DNA of 64,000 bases from Brachyhypopomus gauderio. Its lineage: Eukaryota; Chordata; Actinopteri; Gymnotiformes; Hypopomidae. The notes beneath the pieces were generated by a model. That model ran no database searches. It was not told the DNA's origin and saw nothing but the letters and a program-made list of their open reading frames with translations. Every line of letters starts with the position of its first letter. Position 1 is the stretch's first letter. The stretch lies in the NCBI RefSeq assembly GCF_052324685.1, contig NC_135225.1:5036129-5100128 (forward strand), in the 5' to 3' direction. Of the stretch, positions 15,001 to 26,292 are shown one piece after another. A program made the translations under genes and the position numbers.

Positions 15001-18000
15001 ATTAAAGAACAGGCATTTAGCTGTACTTGGAGCTAGCATAACTGACACCACAAAAATCCCATAAAGGCAAAGCCTTATTTGTCAGTGTCATTCAAATCCT
15101 GCTTTCCGAGAGCAGCAGTCACTGTAACAATGTCAGAGCGCTGTGTGCTAATTGTACGTTTCGTATAACTGGCCTAGCCCACTTCGGAGTTTTGATCATT
15201 CAGAAAATTCTAAGAATGTTCTCAGAAAGTTAAATTTAAAAAAAGCTTTGGCTTTCATCACCCTCTGGATTAGGTTATTTCAAAATGTCTGGAGTCATCA
15301 GCCTCTGTTAAGAATGTAGCTTTATCAGATCATGTGCGTTCTTTGATATGCGGGCCTCACCAGAACTCAAGACCCAGCGCAGCAGTTTTAAGAAGCGGCG
15401 TATAAACGACAGCAACTCCACACTTCTCAGTAGGAAAATGAGCACAGTACCATAAAAATCATACAGATTTGTTGATGTACTGCTGAATAGCTTCAACTGA
15501 AAACTGTAAGTCTTATGACATGAAATTGCTCCAGGTAACGCTACAACCATTTGGTGTAAACAGTTTTCCAACAGCACTATGGAAAATGCTACTGCAGTTC
15601 AAAGTCAAATAGAGAAAGCAGAAAGACTGAATGCAGTTGGCTTAAAACAAAACCAGATTAATAAAGAAATCTTCAAAGAAACATTGTTTGTAATATAATT
15701 ATAAGCAAGACAAACCTTTGTCTATTACAATAGCATTAAAAATAGCAAACTACACTAATAACCACAGTGGTGAATCATTTAAAAAAGAAAAACTTGGAAG
15801 CAACTGTCTTAAGTAATTACACACGTCAACTATAACATTTATTGGGAAAATCACTGAGAAAATGTATTGATTTCCTATCCACAAAACGATTTCAACCTAT
15901 TCACATTTTTTAACTCTAACCAAGGAAATTGATGCCACTGAACACAGATTGAGGGAAGAAGTCAGTTCTATTACTGCTTGATCTTAGTGTTGCCTTTAAT
16001 ACGATACACAGTACCATTCTTACAAGTAGACCTGAGAAACAGGCTGGAGTCTCAAATGGTTCAGTTCATACATACAAGGCAGGAAGTACTTTTCAGATAG
16101 AAAATAAGATTCCTTACAGAATGCCAATGATTTATGGTGTTTCACAAGGTTTGATTCTTGGGATATACTCTTACTTAACTTAGAAATGCTTCCACTTAGC
16201 CAAATTACCCTAAAATGTGCAGATAACTAAGTGTGGTCTGTAACTCTCTGTGTCTTGAACTACCTGGGTGGGCCAAAACCTTCTGCAATTGAATAAATAT
16301 GAAACAAATTATTATATTCGGTAATTGCAATGAAAGGCATGGACTGGCTTTTTAATTGGACTAGAACACTCTACACTTTAAAGAGCTGGCTCATAAACTA
16401 GGCATATTAATGAGTCTGATCTCAGTTTCAGCAGTCACAAAACTAAGTAACTAAGAATTGTATCATCCCAAGAACAGGATCTCTAATCTCTGATAAACAG
16501 AATCAGAGATTTCTTGAAAAAAACAGATCTTGAAACTTCTATGCTTTTTACCAACAAAGACAAATGGCTTCAGTTGATTCTAAATGCAGCTGCTAGAGTT
16601 CGCACTAGGAGCAAAATAAGCCCGTTCTTAAGTCCTTACACTGGCTAACAGTATATTACAGAATTGACTTTAAGGTATTTTTTCTGCTCTGCAAATTACT
16701 TAATGGTGTAGGACCAACATGTCTATCTGATATGCTGCAAAGTTATGAGCCAGGCAGAACTCTTAGGTCATTAGGAACTAATCAGTTAGTTCTGCCCAAG
16801 GTAAGAACTAAGCAAGGAGATGCAGCATTTAGCTACTATGCTGTTTCTAATGGGACCAGCTGTCAGAGGATATTAGAAGAGGACAAATGGATGTTTTCAA
16901 ATCAAAGAAAAAAAAAATCCATATTTGGTCGGGCTTTGGACTCAGATTATATACATCAGTTCCTGTGGCACTGGACCTCAACTGTGGCACTGCATTTAAG
17001 AAACAAAATTTATATTTCTAGTTTTATTTATTCTTACTATTAGGCCTACTACAATTTTTATATATTCATCATCTTATGCATTCATATCTAATTTTAGATT
17101 CTCTCAATTTTTCATTTTATTTCTTTAAACTGTTTAATTTCTCTATTTAATTACTTTAAAATTCTTGTTTTTAGTATTTCAATTTTGATAAATCATGTAG
17201 CCTAGCTTTTTAACTGTATTTCTTAACCACGACCTTCCCGGTGTGATAGACCTCTGGTTGTAATAAGCTTTTCCTTTCTTATATAAAGTACTTTGAATGG
17301 ACGTTATGTATGAAATGTGGTATATAAATGAACTTGACTTTTTAACTGATTAACTAAAACAAGTGTTTTAAATTACATAATCTTAATGAAGAACAGACAT
17401 TTAGTCATTCTACCAAAAGGTAGAAGGGGCAAACCATGTGATTTAAGGGTGTGTTCTGGCCAGTCACAAACATGTCCAAACAGAGGCATAAGGGTTTTCA
17501 AACAGTGGTCAAATTAGCTTCTCAAATGACAAATGAGTGAGAAACAAATTCCTCAAGCAACTAGAGCAAGCACTGGACCAAAAGAACTGGCCATTCGACT
17601 CTTTGTAATTTAACTACAAAATATGCAAGACCAAAAAAAACTCACTCAACACTGCAGGAGTAACATCGACAAATCTCTTCACCTTTAATTCTGAACTCTA
17701 AATTGTTTGTTCTGAAAACCCCAGTAACTTTGAAACCTGTGAAACATTGATTTTTCCATGTACACCATTAGCCCAAGTTAGATTTAGGCCTTCCAAGCTA
17801 TGCATTCCAGCTATGTCTCTGTGGATAAATAATTTTGTTGTGGTACAGGTTGACATTTTACAACAAAACCAAATATTCCAGTTTTGCATACCCAGAATAG
17901 GCCTAAACTCAAAGTAAAATGGTGACTGCACTGCAATTTAGCCCAGGATTTGGCTTAAACCAAGTCAGGGATTCTACCCTACAGTGGGAAATCTAGTTAT

Positions 18001-18740
18001 GTCTATTAGAATATCAACAGTCCAATGATAACAGTTTACAACGAGTCAGAGTATACAGAAGAGTATGAAAAAGACACACAAAAATTCTAATTATCAAGAC
18101 CCATTTTGGGAAATTTGATACTGAATACATGACAGTCCCTTAAGTAATTAAATAACTGCACGAACATGGGCCAAAACTGAGTTGGAAATTTAAAACAACC
18201 TGTGTATGGTAATCAGTTACTCATACAGACAAGTAGATGCTCTAATATACAGAAAAATAAGTCATTACTGGTAACACATTTCATTGAATAATGTATGGAA
18301 TCCCTTTTCATGAATCAACCAAATGTAACTAACTGTATTCACCCAGATTCTTTATCTGAAGAAATGTTTGATAAATACAAATGGACCTGTCTAGCAACGC
18401 GACTGATAAAATACAGTTGATTTGGAAGTAGTTGAACAGAAGTGGCAATGGAAATGACATTTTAAAGACGGCCAAAGAGATTATAGGGTCAAGCTGTCAA
18501 TCGTTGCTTTCTGCGAAATTCCAGCCTGCAGTGTAATGCAACTTAGTGAAAGGTAATCATTAATCAGAGAGATCGGACATGATCCAAACTAGATGACAAA
18601 ATAAACCAGAAACAATAAAAAAAAAAATTCACATTTTTATGACCTGTATACTTTTTATTCATACTTTATATTACCAGTAATCCGCGTATTTGTTATTCAG
18701 AAAAATAATAAATGCTATACTCTGTGGTCCTCCCCCCCCC

Positions 18741-18788
<48 letters not shown>

Positions 18789-19561
18789 AATAAAACTGGT
18801 CACTTTCTGACCGTCTTTTTTAGATAAATGATACAGAGAAGCCTGCTTGACTACACCTTCGTCCCGCCATGGAGCTCTAACTCTCTCGGCTGGACGTCTC
18901 TCTGCTGCTCATTAACACCAGCCTCCGCTTCTTGCTATCTAGTTCGCTAGATTTAAATATGTACTAATGAACTGTTTTTCGATTTCGAATGTGATTTATA
19001 ACACCAGAAACTAAATATTAATGTTAACGCTGGGAGCTTAAAAGCATAACTTCCGTCCACATTAAGCCGCCTAACTTGTGGGAAGTTTAAAGGGATCCTG
19101 TCAACGTTGCATTTGGTGGAAGTCGTGAATGCAGCCCAGCCCGTCAGCTAACGCTAACGCTAAAGCTAACGCTAACGCTAAAGCTAACTTCACCGCCACC
19201 ACAACGGAAACTTGCGCCCGGTTGCTAACGTTACCATTGCTAGGAAACGTGAACGAGCTGGCTGGCTGTTCAGCCGAGGCGCGTCTCCACTTTTGCCTTC
19301 TCACAGCTCGCCGCTTTGAGTTACTTTTGTCCGCAGTGTACGTGCATGTTTGGACAAGTCCAATAGGCAAACACGGAACATAAACATAGTTACAACCGAA
19401 TAAAATCGGTCATTAGAAGAAGTGAAGTCAGTCGCGCCGTCGAAACGGCGTGTAAAATAACTTTTGCGAAGTGAGGTAAAAGTTGCCGTGGGCGCTCACT
19501 CACCACTCCCTAGTCCCAGTAACCGGCATATGTCCCTGGTGAACTTCATCAACGCAACCAT
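8870..19561 (-). CDS. ttc31: TTC31-like protein with TPR, RRM and CCCH zinc finger (15 exons, 497 aa)
   Basis: Minus-strand exons: 19561-19504, 13834-13761, 13631-13551, 13378-13331, 13245-13048, 12866-12741, 12151-12109, 11766-11676, 10783-10642, 10541-10437, 10172-10066, 9756-9679, 9570-9468, 9266-9163, 9005-8870. All phases agree and the total is 1,494 bases. Domains: basic coil (residues about 55-87, EEEKARRRAERRRAKRK); acidic serine-rich stretch (88-120); TPRs (210-320, QEGQYAQAVLMFTEAIRYDP, FFGNRSYCYY, EWPKGYYRKGSALMGLKRY); a Leu-rich helix (323-350); an RRM (about 362-440) with RNP2 LWVGNV and RNP1 RFCAFVNF; and a CCCH finger C465-x7-C473-x5-C479-x3-H483. The coil and TPRs resemble TTC31. 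As I recall it, human TTC31 lacks the RRM and finger. An RNA-binding role is inferred from the domains only. The first exon and its direct splice to 13,834 are the least certain part. Confidence 0.83.
9013..9057. repeat. (CA)n microsatellite at the acceptor of the last ttc31 exon
   Basis: About 22 CA units on the plus strand, (TG)n on the transcribed strand, ending eight bases before the acceptor of the final exon at 9,005. It replaces the usual polypyrimidine tract with an alternating TG tract. Confidence 0.95.
11427..11498 (+). repeat. 36-bp tandem duplication in ttc31 intron
   Basis: Two near-identical copies of a unit containing ACCTATAGGTGTACATAATA followed by AAGTAGTGATT, in the intron between the exons at 11,766 and 10,783. 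A third partial AATAAAGT echo follows a short GT run at 11,510. No function is apparent. Confidence 0.85.
14003..14062. repeat. Short dispersed repeat (TTAGCAGACGCTC family)
   Basis: Contains TTTACATTTACGGTACTTAG followed by CAGACGCTCTTATCCAGAGC. I recognise this as a very common interspersed motif in otophysan fish genomes, usually part of a non-autonomous element. The ends of the parent element are not clear here. It lies in intron 1 of the TTC31-like gene. Confidence 0.55.
15950..17345 (+). mobile_element. Decayed L2-type LINE fragment (3' part)
   Basis: With several frameshifts and stops, the plus strand still shows reverse-transcriptase remains: a DLSVAFNTIHSTIL-like segment near 15,982 and a YGVSQGLILG-like segment near 16,135. 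Further on come the C-terminal signatures LNAAARV (about 16,580), RIDFKVFFLLCKLLNGVGP and an open stretch at 16,732-17,043 (LQSYEPGRTLRSLGTNQLVL, KVRTKQGDAAFSYYA). The end TATATAAATGAACTTGACTT near 17,340 resembles L2 3' termini. The 5' end is truncated and the copy is dead. It fills much of ttc31 intron 1. Confidence 0.75.
18731..18786. repeat. (C)n(CT)n(CA)n compound microsatellite
   Basis: A C run, then CT, then about 18 CA units, in ttc31 intron 1. Nothing else nearby is recognisable. Confidence 0.9.
19147..19188. repeat. GCTAAC/GCTAAA hexamer repeat
   Basis: Seven hexamer units alternating GCTAAC and GCTAAA, about 320 bases inside the first intron of the TTC31-like gene. It produces short alternating-residue open frames on both strands that should not be read as protein. 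Confidence 0.9.
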
Positions 19562-19780
19562 CCAGCATCATTCATGTGAACTCATCTATATAAAACTATA
19601 TACATTAGTCTAAGGTAAACAAGTTTCAAACCATGGCATACGAAGTGGTTATAAAAAAAAAGCTCCATAGACCGTAGCGAATGGTTCGCTTCCTGAGCAT
19701 CAGACGTGGGCGCCGTCGGCCCTCACACAAGCGCCTCCCTGTTCGCTTCTTAAAGGGCCTTTCGGAAACGCAGCAACGTT
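19562..19780 (-). promoter_or_regulatory. Likely promoter and 5' leader region of the TTC31-like gene
   Basis: This is the sequence immediately upstream of the proposed start codon. It becomes CpG-richer around 19,670-19,740 (GGGCGCCGTCGGCC), unlike the AT-rich interval from 19,790 to 20,500. No TATA box is evident. The transcription start was not located. Confidence 0.3.
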
Positions 19781-20033
19781 TGCGTGTTATTACAGGTTCT
19801 GCTCTTCTTTAAATAGATTAAATAAACATGCTCCTTAAAACAATACATGGTGCGCATATCTCATGACATAATGTGCATCACATAAAACTACAGGTTGAGT
19901 AAATATTGGAAATACAGGGAATAATGTATCTTGATATGTGCAGTCACTTCCAGTTTGGAGATTATTTATTGATTCTTTTTCACTTAACATTAACTTTTCT
20001 TACACTGTACTTGTTTGTAAATACAAATTCTCC

Positions 20034-20039
20034 TTTATT
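20034..20039 (-). terminator. pyroxd2: Candidate polyadenylation signal of pyroxd2
   Basis: AATAAA on the minus strand (CAATAAAGGAG context), about 520 bases after the pyroxd2 stop codon. A second AATAAA lies at 19,965-19,970. Either could serve. Both precede the promoter of the next gene on the same strand. Confidence 0.45.
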
Positions 20040-20557
20040 GTTGAATTCTACAATTGCCTATAATAATACATTTATAGCATAAATAGGCTTTTTAGCTTAT
20101 TTGTTTGTTAGCACCAAATAGTTAGCACCAATGCAGCAATTTTCTAATGTTGTGAACCTGTTCAATCATATGGCAATAAAACCCTTCTGATTGTGATTCT
20201 AAACCACAATACTGATGTGAAAATGAAGCAATTTCTTTAAAGATTTTTAACAAAATTGATTATTTAGGTTAAAGATATTTGTCAAATTTAGTATGACATT
20301 ACTGATAAATTATGGGTTTAATAAATTGTTTAAAAAATCTTTATCATTAAGGGTTATTAATTGCTCTTTATACTATTTAGGAAAATCCAGATAATATTCC
20401 TTTCACCTGTAATTTAATTTGACTGTTTAATTTTCCAGTTAGCTGGAACTACTTAGGTCCCCAAATAGCTGGAACCATTCAGGTCCCAGTAGAGTTAGAC
20501 GTCCTCTGTTGTGTAGAAGCCCATGGCTGTCAGACACCACACTCAGCAGCTGCCACT

Positions 20558-23500
20558 TCATCGCCCCTTAAGGTCAGCCAGGACGGTCAGTGCAGCGCTC
20601 CAGCCAGCAGAGCCCATGACGCCCCCACCTGAGAGCCATAAACACAGTACGTACCGCTGAACACACACGGCACTCACACAAACAGCAGTTGTGGAAATGA
20701 ATCAGCAAAATGTATATGTCTATGTCAGGGCTTGCTTTTTCTGGGAATATATCTTTGCTGTGACGTTTTTTTTCCCTAAATGGTGTTCCAATAAATAATA
20801 TGTAACTGACTGAATTGCAGTATCCTTTAAACTACTGTATCTCAAATGATAAACAGATTTGTGTACTCATTTACAGACCTGGATGACTGCCACTGCCACA
20901 TATATACAGCCGTTTGATTGGTGAACGGTAGTTTGCGATTGAGGGTAAAGGTCTTGCCAGGTACAGCTGATCCAGTGACATTGCACCATGGAATATATTC
21001 TGTTGTTAATACAATATAGACATAAGCGAGTTCATTGTGGGCATATTAAACAGAACCATGGGTATGGGACAGGAGCTATACAAATGAATCATATTATTAC
21101 TGCTGCTGCTGTTCTTTCTTTTTAAAACAACATTGTATTAAGCAATTATCATTGTTGTAAGCAATTATCATATAAGGTCTATAATTTACAATAATATGAC
21201 CTCTGAATAAGACCTCTGAATTGTGCGGACACGTTCACTGTTGAAGTCAAAAGGCAGATCATGCAAAGGCTGCAAATATATAGGTGCTGGTCATAAAATT
21301 TGAATATCATGAAAAGGTTGATTTATTTCATTAATTTCAGTAATTCTATTCAAAAAGGGAAACTTGTATATTATACTCATTCATGAAAAGGTTAGACAAT
21401 AGGAGACAATATTAAACAGCTAATTAACTCAAAACACCCGCAATGGCCTTTTAAATGGTCTTTCAGTTTAGTTCTCTAGGCTGCACAATCATGGGGAAGA
21501 CCGATGACTTGACAGTTGTCCAAAAGTCAACCAGTGACACTTTACACAAGCAGGGCAAGACACAAAAGGTCATTGCTAAAGAGGCTGGCTGTTCACAGAG
21601 TTCTGTGTCCAAGCACATTAATAGAGAGGCGAAGGGAAGGAAAAAATGTGGATGAAAAAAGTGAACAATAGGAATAACCGCACCCTGGAGAGGATTGCGA
21701 AACAAACCCCATTCAAAAATGTGAGGGAGATTCACAAAGCCTGGACTGCAGCTAGAGTCAGTGTTTCAAGAACCACCACGCACAGGCGTATGCACAGACG
21801 TATGGGTTTCAGCTGTCTCATTCCATGTGTCAAGCCACTCTTGAACAAGAGACAGCGTCAGAAGCGTCTTGCCTGGGTTAAAGACAAAAAGGACTAAGTT
21901 ATGTTCCAACGTGGTCCAAAGTTATATTCTCTGATGAAAGTAAAATGTGCATTTCCTTTGGAAATCAAGGTCCTAGATTCTGGAGGAAGAGAGGAGAGGC
22001 ACAGAATACACGTTGCTTGAGGTCCAGTGTAAAAAAGTTTCCAGTCAGTAATGGTTTGTGGGGCCATGTCATCTGCTGGTGTTGTGTTTTCTGAGGTCCA
22101 AGGTCAACGCAGCCGTCTACCAGAAAGTTTTAGAGCACTTCATGCTTCCTGTGGCTGAGCAACTTTATGGAGATGCAGATTTCATTTTCTAAAAGGACTT
22201 GGCACCTGCACACTGTGCCAAAGCTACCAATACCTGGTTTAAAGACCATGGTATCCCTGTTCTTAATTGGCCAGCACACTCACCTAACCTTAACCCCATA
22301 GAAAATCTATGGGGTAATGTGAAGAGGAAGATGCAATATGCTAGACCCAACAATGAAGAGCTGAATGCCACTATCAGAGCAACCTGGGCTCTCATAACAC
22401 CTGAGCAGTGCCACAGACTGAGCGACTCCACGCTACGCCGCACTGCTGCAGTAATTCAGGTAAAAGGAGTCCAACTAAGTATTGAGTGCTGTACACGCTC
22501 ATACTTTTCATGTTCATACTTTTCAGTTGGCCATCATTTCTAAAAATCTTTTTTGTTTGTATTGGTCTTAAGTAATATTCTAATTTTCTGAGATACTGAA
22601 TTTGATGTTTTCATTAATTGTCAGTTATAGTTATCAAAAGAAATAAACACTTGAACTATATCAGTCTGTGTGTAATGAATGAGTATGACATACACGTTTC
22701 ACTTTTTGAATGGAATTACTGAAATTAGTTTTTTATGATAATATAATTTATCTCACATCACTACAAGAACAATACTCATCAAGCCATTTTACAATACCTA
22801 ATAAATAAATAAGAGATAAATACCCCTCCCGTGAGCCCAAATACCCTCTCCAGGTCAGGAGGGGTCAGGATATCCTTGCCAACTATTGACTCTTTAAATC
22901 CAGGTGCATAAGATTCAACCGAGTCAAACACTGAAGACAAAAGTCAGACAGATTGACAGATTGAATTTAGGAAAAGTAAAAGGAAATTTGAGCTTACGTA
23001 TGTAATGATATTCACTTCTGATTATGCTTTTAAAAGATACGTAATACAAAAGTGAAAAACATTTATTAAAATGCGTCAAAAGTATATTTCGACCTGAGTT
23101 TGCAAAATTCTCCCTGTCCTCATCTGCCCATGCTCGTCCACCCTCCAGCCAGTAAGGGGTAAACTGTGTGAAGAAGGAGACCACATGACAGCCAGGGGGC
23201 GCTAGAGTAGGATCTAGCACAGATGGAATGGTCATTTCCATCATAGGTCTGAGGAAAGAAATGGAGTCCTCTATATCATCACTTCATTAAGTATCTTCAC
23301 TAACTCCCTGAATTTAACTATTTAGAACAGTGTTTCTATTACTTGTTTAAACTGTATAGTACAGGCTAAACAAACCAAACAAAAGCACAAACACACCCAG
23401 ACAAAACCAAAACAAAACATAATACAAATCTGGCAAAATTCAAAACATTAAACCTTGGATAACTAGGTTATGGGGCATTAACATTCAATTATATCCTACT

Positions 23501-25885
23501 GTATTTTTAAATTCATTGTACTGTATGACACAAACAATTAAGTTTTACTGTTTGTAATTCTGAAAAGATTAGCAAATATATTTCAATCACAGGACCATAT
23601 ATTGATCAGTAAATCAGGTTAGAGGAATGCAAAAGAGATATGCAGTTAAAATGTGTATAAATAGACAAATATACAATAACTATAAGTAGAGAAATAATCT
23701 GTACCGATTTTGGTAACCTCTCAAAAACCACTTTGTGGGATGAGTATATAGAGGATTGTATGCTGTTGTGTTATGTGTTGTGTAAAGATGAATTCCAGTT
23801 CTTATTTTTAACAGAAGGCAGCTATGAGGACACTCATACAGAAAATAGCTTTATGTCAAGAGTGTTTCATAGGTAGTTATATTTACTGAGGTTATTTTTA
23901 TGTAGCATGAGACCAAACAAAAATACATACACACACAAGCCAAAACACTAATGGGATAAAAAATATATAAGCAGAGAGGAAAGAAGTAAAGTTTTCAAAT
24001 GCCAGTAAAACTGGAAATTCTGGCTTTAACTAAAGTTATGCTATTCATGGCTGAGAGAAGTCAGCAATGATATGCAAATGCTCATGTAAAATGGAAAGCA
24101 CTGATAAATGAGGTGTGTATTTTTTTACCACTGAATTGAACTGAAATAATGAATTTGCATTTAATGTGATTTAATCTTTATCATTTAATCAGTGTTTGAC
24201 TTGCAAACCTTGAGGATGGACGTCCTTGTTGACACTCCCTATATGCCGTCTCCAGTACATCCAAACTCTCACAGTTCAGGTGAATGGAGCACTGATGGTG
24301 TGGACCCGGCGTCCCAGCAGCAGTGTTAGGGGCAGCCAAGAAGTTTGGTAGTTTGTCCACAGCCACTGTAAAATTACAAAAGGGCCAGAAGTGATGTTAT
24401 CAATTTGCCACCAAAGCCAAATCTGAGACTCCAAGACAATATTGTAAGAGAAGCTTGGAATGAACATACCATTTATCTTGGTGACAGGAGAGGTGTAGTC
24501 AATCTGATTTATAGCATTAATAAACGTCTGATCTAGAGCATCCTATAACAAACAAGAAGTACCACATAAATCTCCATAACCTTAATATATATACAGTCTT
24601 TTTTCATTTTGAAAATCTCAACATCTCTTACAACAGTACACTGCAGTTACATTTTGGACAAAGCTTTTCTATCAGCCTCCTATATCTTCTGAAATAGTTT
24701 GCTTGCACAAGCTGATGAAGGACCAGAAACAATTGTGTGCACTTCACTAGAATTCTGAAAATCATTACATATCTTACTCTGGTACACTACAGTTACTCAC
24801 CTGGAATATTCAGATAAAAACCCAAAATCACAAAATACTTTGCTTTTTGGTCTCAACAGCAAATTATCGACCAGGAAATTAGCTAAAATGAAAAAATGTT
24901 TTGTAGAGTATTATTGGCTATTAATAGAGTGTTATTGGCTTCAAATAGTCGACGAGTAAAGCTGAAAACTGGTTAGTTTATGTTTAATGAGAGACCAAAG
25001 ATCATCTGAAGTGTTTAAATCTGGACTCTGATCCGACCAAAGCATGAGCCAGGAGCACTTATTCTCAAGCCCACGTGGTGGGCTTCACGATGTGAGCAGA
25101 AGCATTGTCCTGTCGAAAAAAAACATGCGATCATACTGCTTTAGAAAACAACTTTTCAATTATGGGAAACAAGCCCTTCTGCGATATTTTCCTGTACTCC
25201 ATTCAGAGTGCAGCAGCTCACCAGTAGCCACGGGCTTTCTGACACAACAGCTTTTCCTCCTTAAAGATAGCAGTGATTTATTCACTGTTGATCTTCAAAG
25301 ACTCCTATAGGACCATCACAGTACAACTCAAATCATAATTTAGCCCACAAAACTACACTGAACCATGCTCAATCCAACTTTTCATGTCCTGCTAAAACCT
25401 TCAACAGCCCTGCATTAAATAATAATCTTCTGGTTATTGGCCTGTTTTCTGAGGTTTCTGTGGAGATTTTGATCAATTTCATCTATCTGCTTGAAGAGGC
25501 TTTAGGCCTACCACTTCTTTCTAATATCATCGGTTGTTTCAAAGCGTTGACCTATTAATAGCTGATGGTGAAATAGAGATTTGTTGTGCATTTCAGATCT
25601 TGTAATTAAGTGGTTATAACCCCATATGATATTGTGCTTGTTTTGGAGTAGATTTTCTCATTCTTTTACTTTTAGACACACAAGGCTGGATAATATACAT
25701 CTCTACCTGTAGGTTTCTGTCACTTCTGGATGTACTCATGAATCAGATGACTTTGTAAAGTACTTTGTGATTCTTGTGTGGGATATGTGCTATATAATTT
25801 TACTTACTTTCTAACTTACCATTTTAGGTGATTGGAACGAGGCTTGTGGCTGACTCAGTTGAGGCAGATTACCAAATATCAACTA

Positions 25886-25933
<48 letters not shown>

Positions 25934-26227
25934 ACCCACCCAGCCACCCCTGGGCAAGAAAGTGCCAAACTCTAAATTGCAGAAAATTAGCATGAACAAA
26001 AAAAAAAAATGCACACCTTTGACCCGTGGCACCATTTGCTTATCACTATTTGCAGCAGTGTCACTATTTGCTGCAGTGTTGAGGAAAAAAATCTGAAAAC
26101 CTGCATAGTTTTCTAGTATGCAAATATTGAATATAAAAAGATTTATACTTATACTTTATTTAAATATAAAAAGACTTATTCTTGTTTGGGTGTTCAAAAG
26201 TTTCCAATTTATTTTTTCCTTTTTTTC

Positions 26228-26292
<65 letters not shown>

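Noticed and set aside
15950-17345. Endogenous retrovirus reverse transcriptase
   Set aside because: There are no LTRs or gag, and the C-terminal motifs and 3' end match L2-type non-LTR elements.
22199-22543. Separate small gene starting MAPAHCAK
   Set aside because: It is the C-terminal DDE part of the broken Tc1 transposase, cut off by an upstream stop.
24976-25330. A gene in pyroxd2 intron 10 on the plus strand
   Set aside because: The open frame has no domain, no splice partner and no promoter-like context; it may be old transposon debris but I could not identify it.
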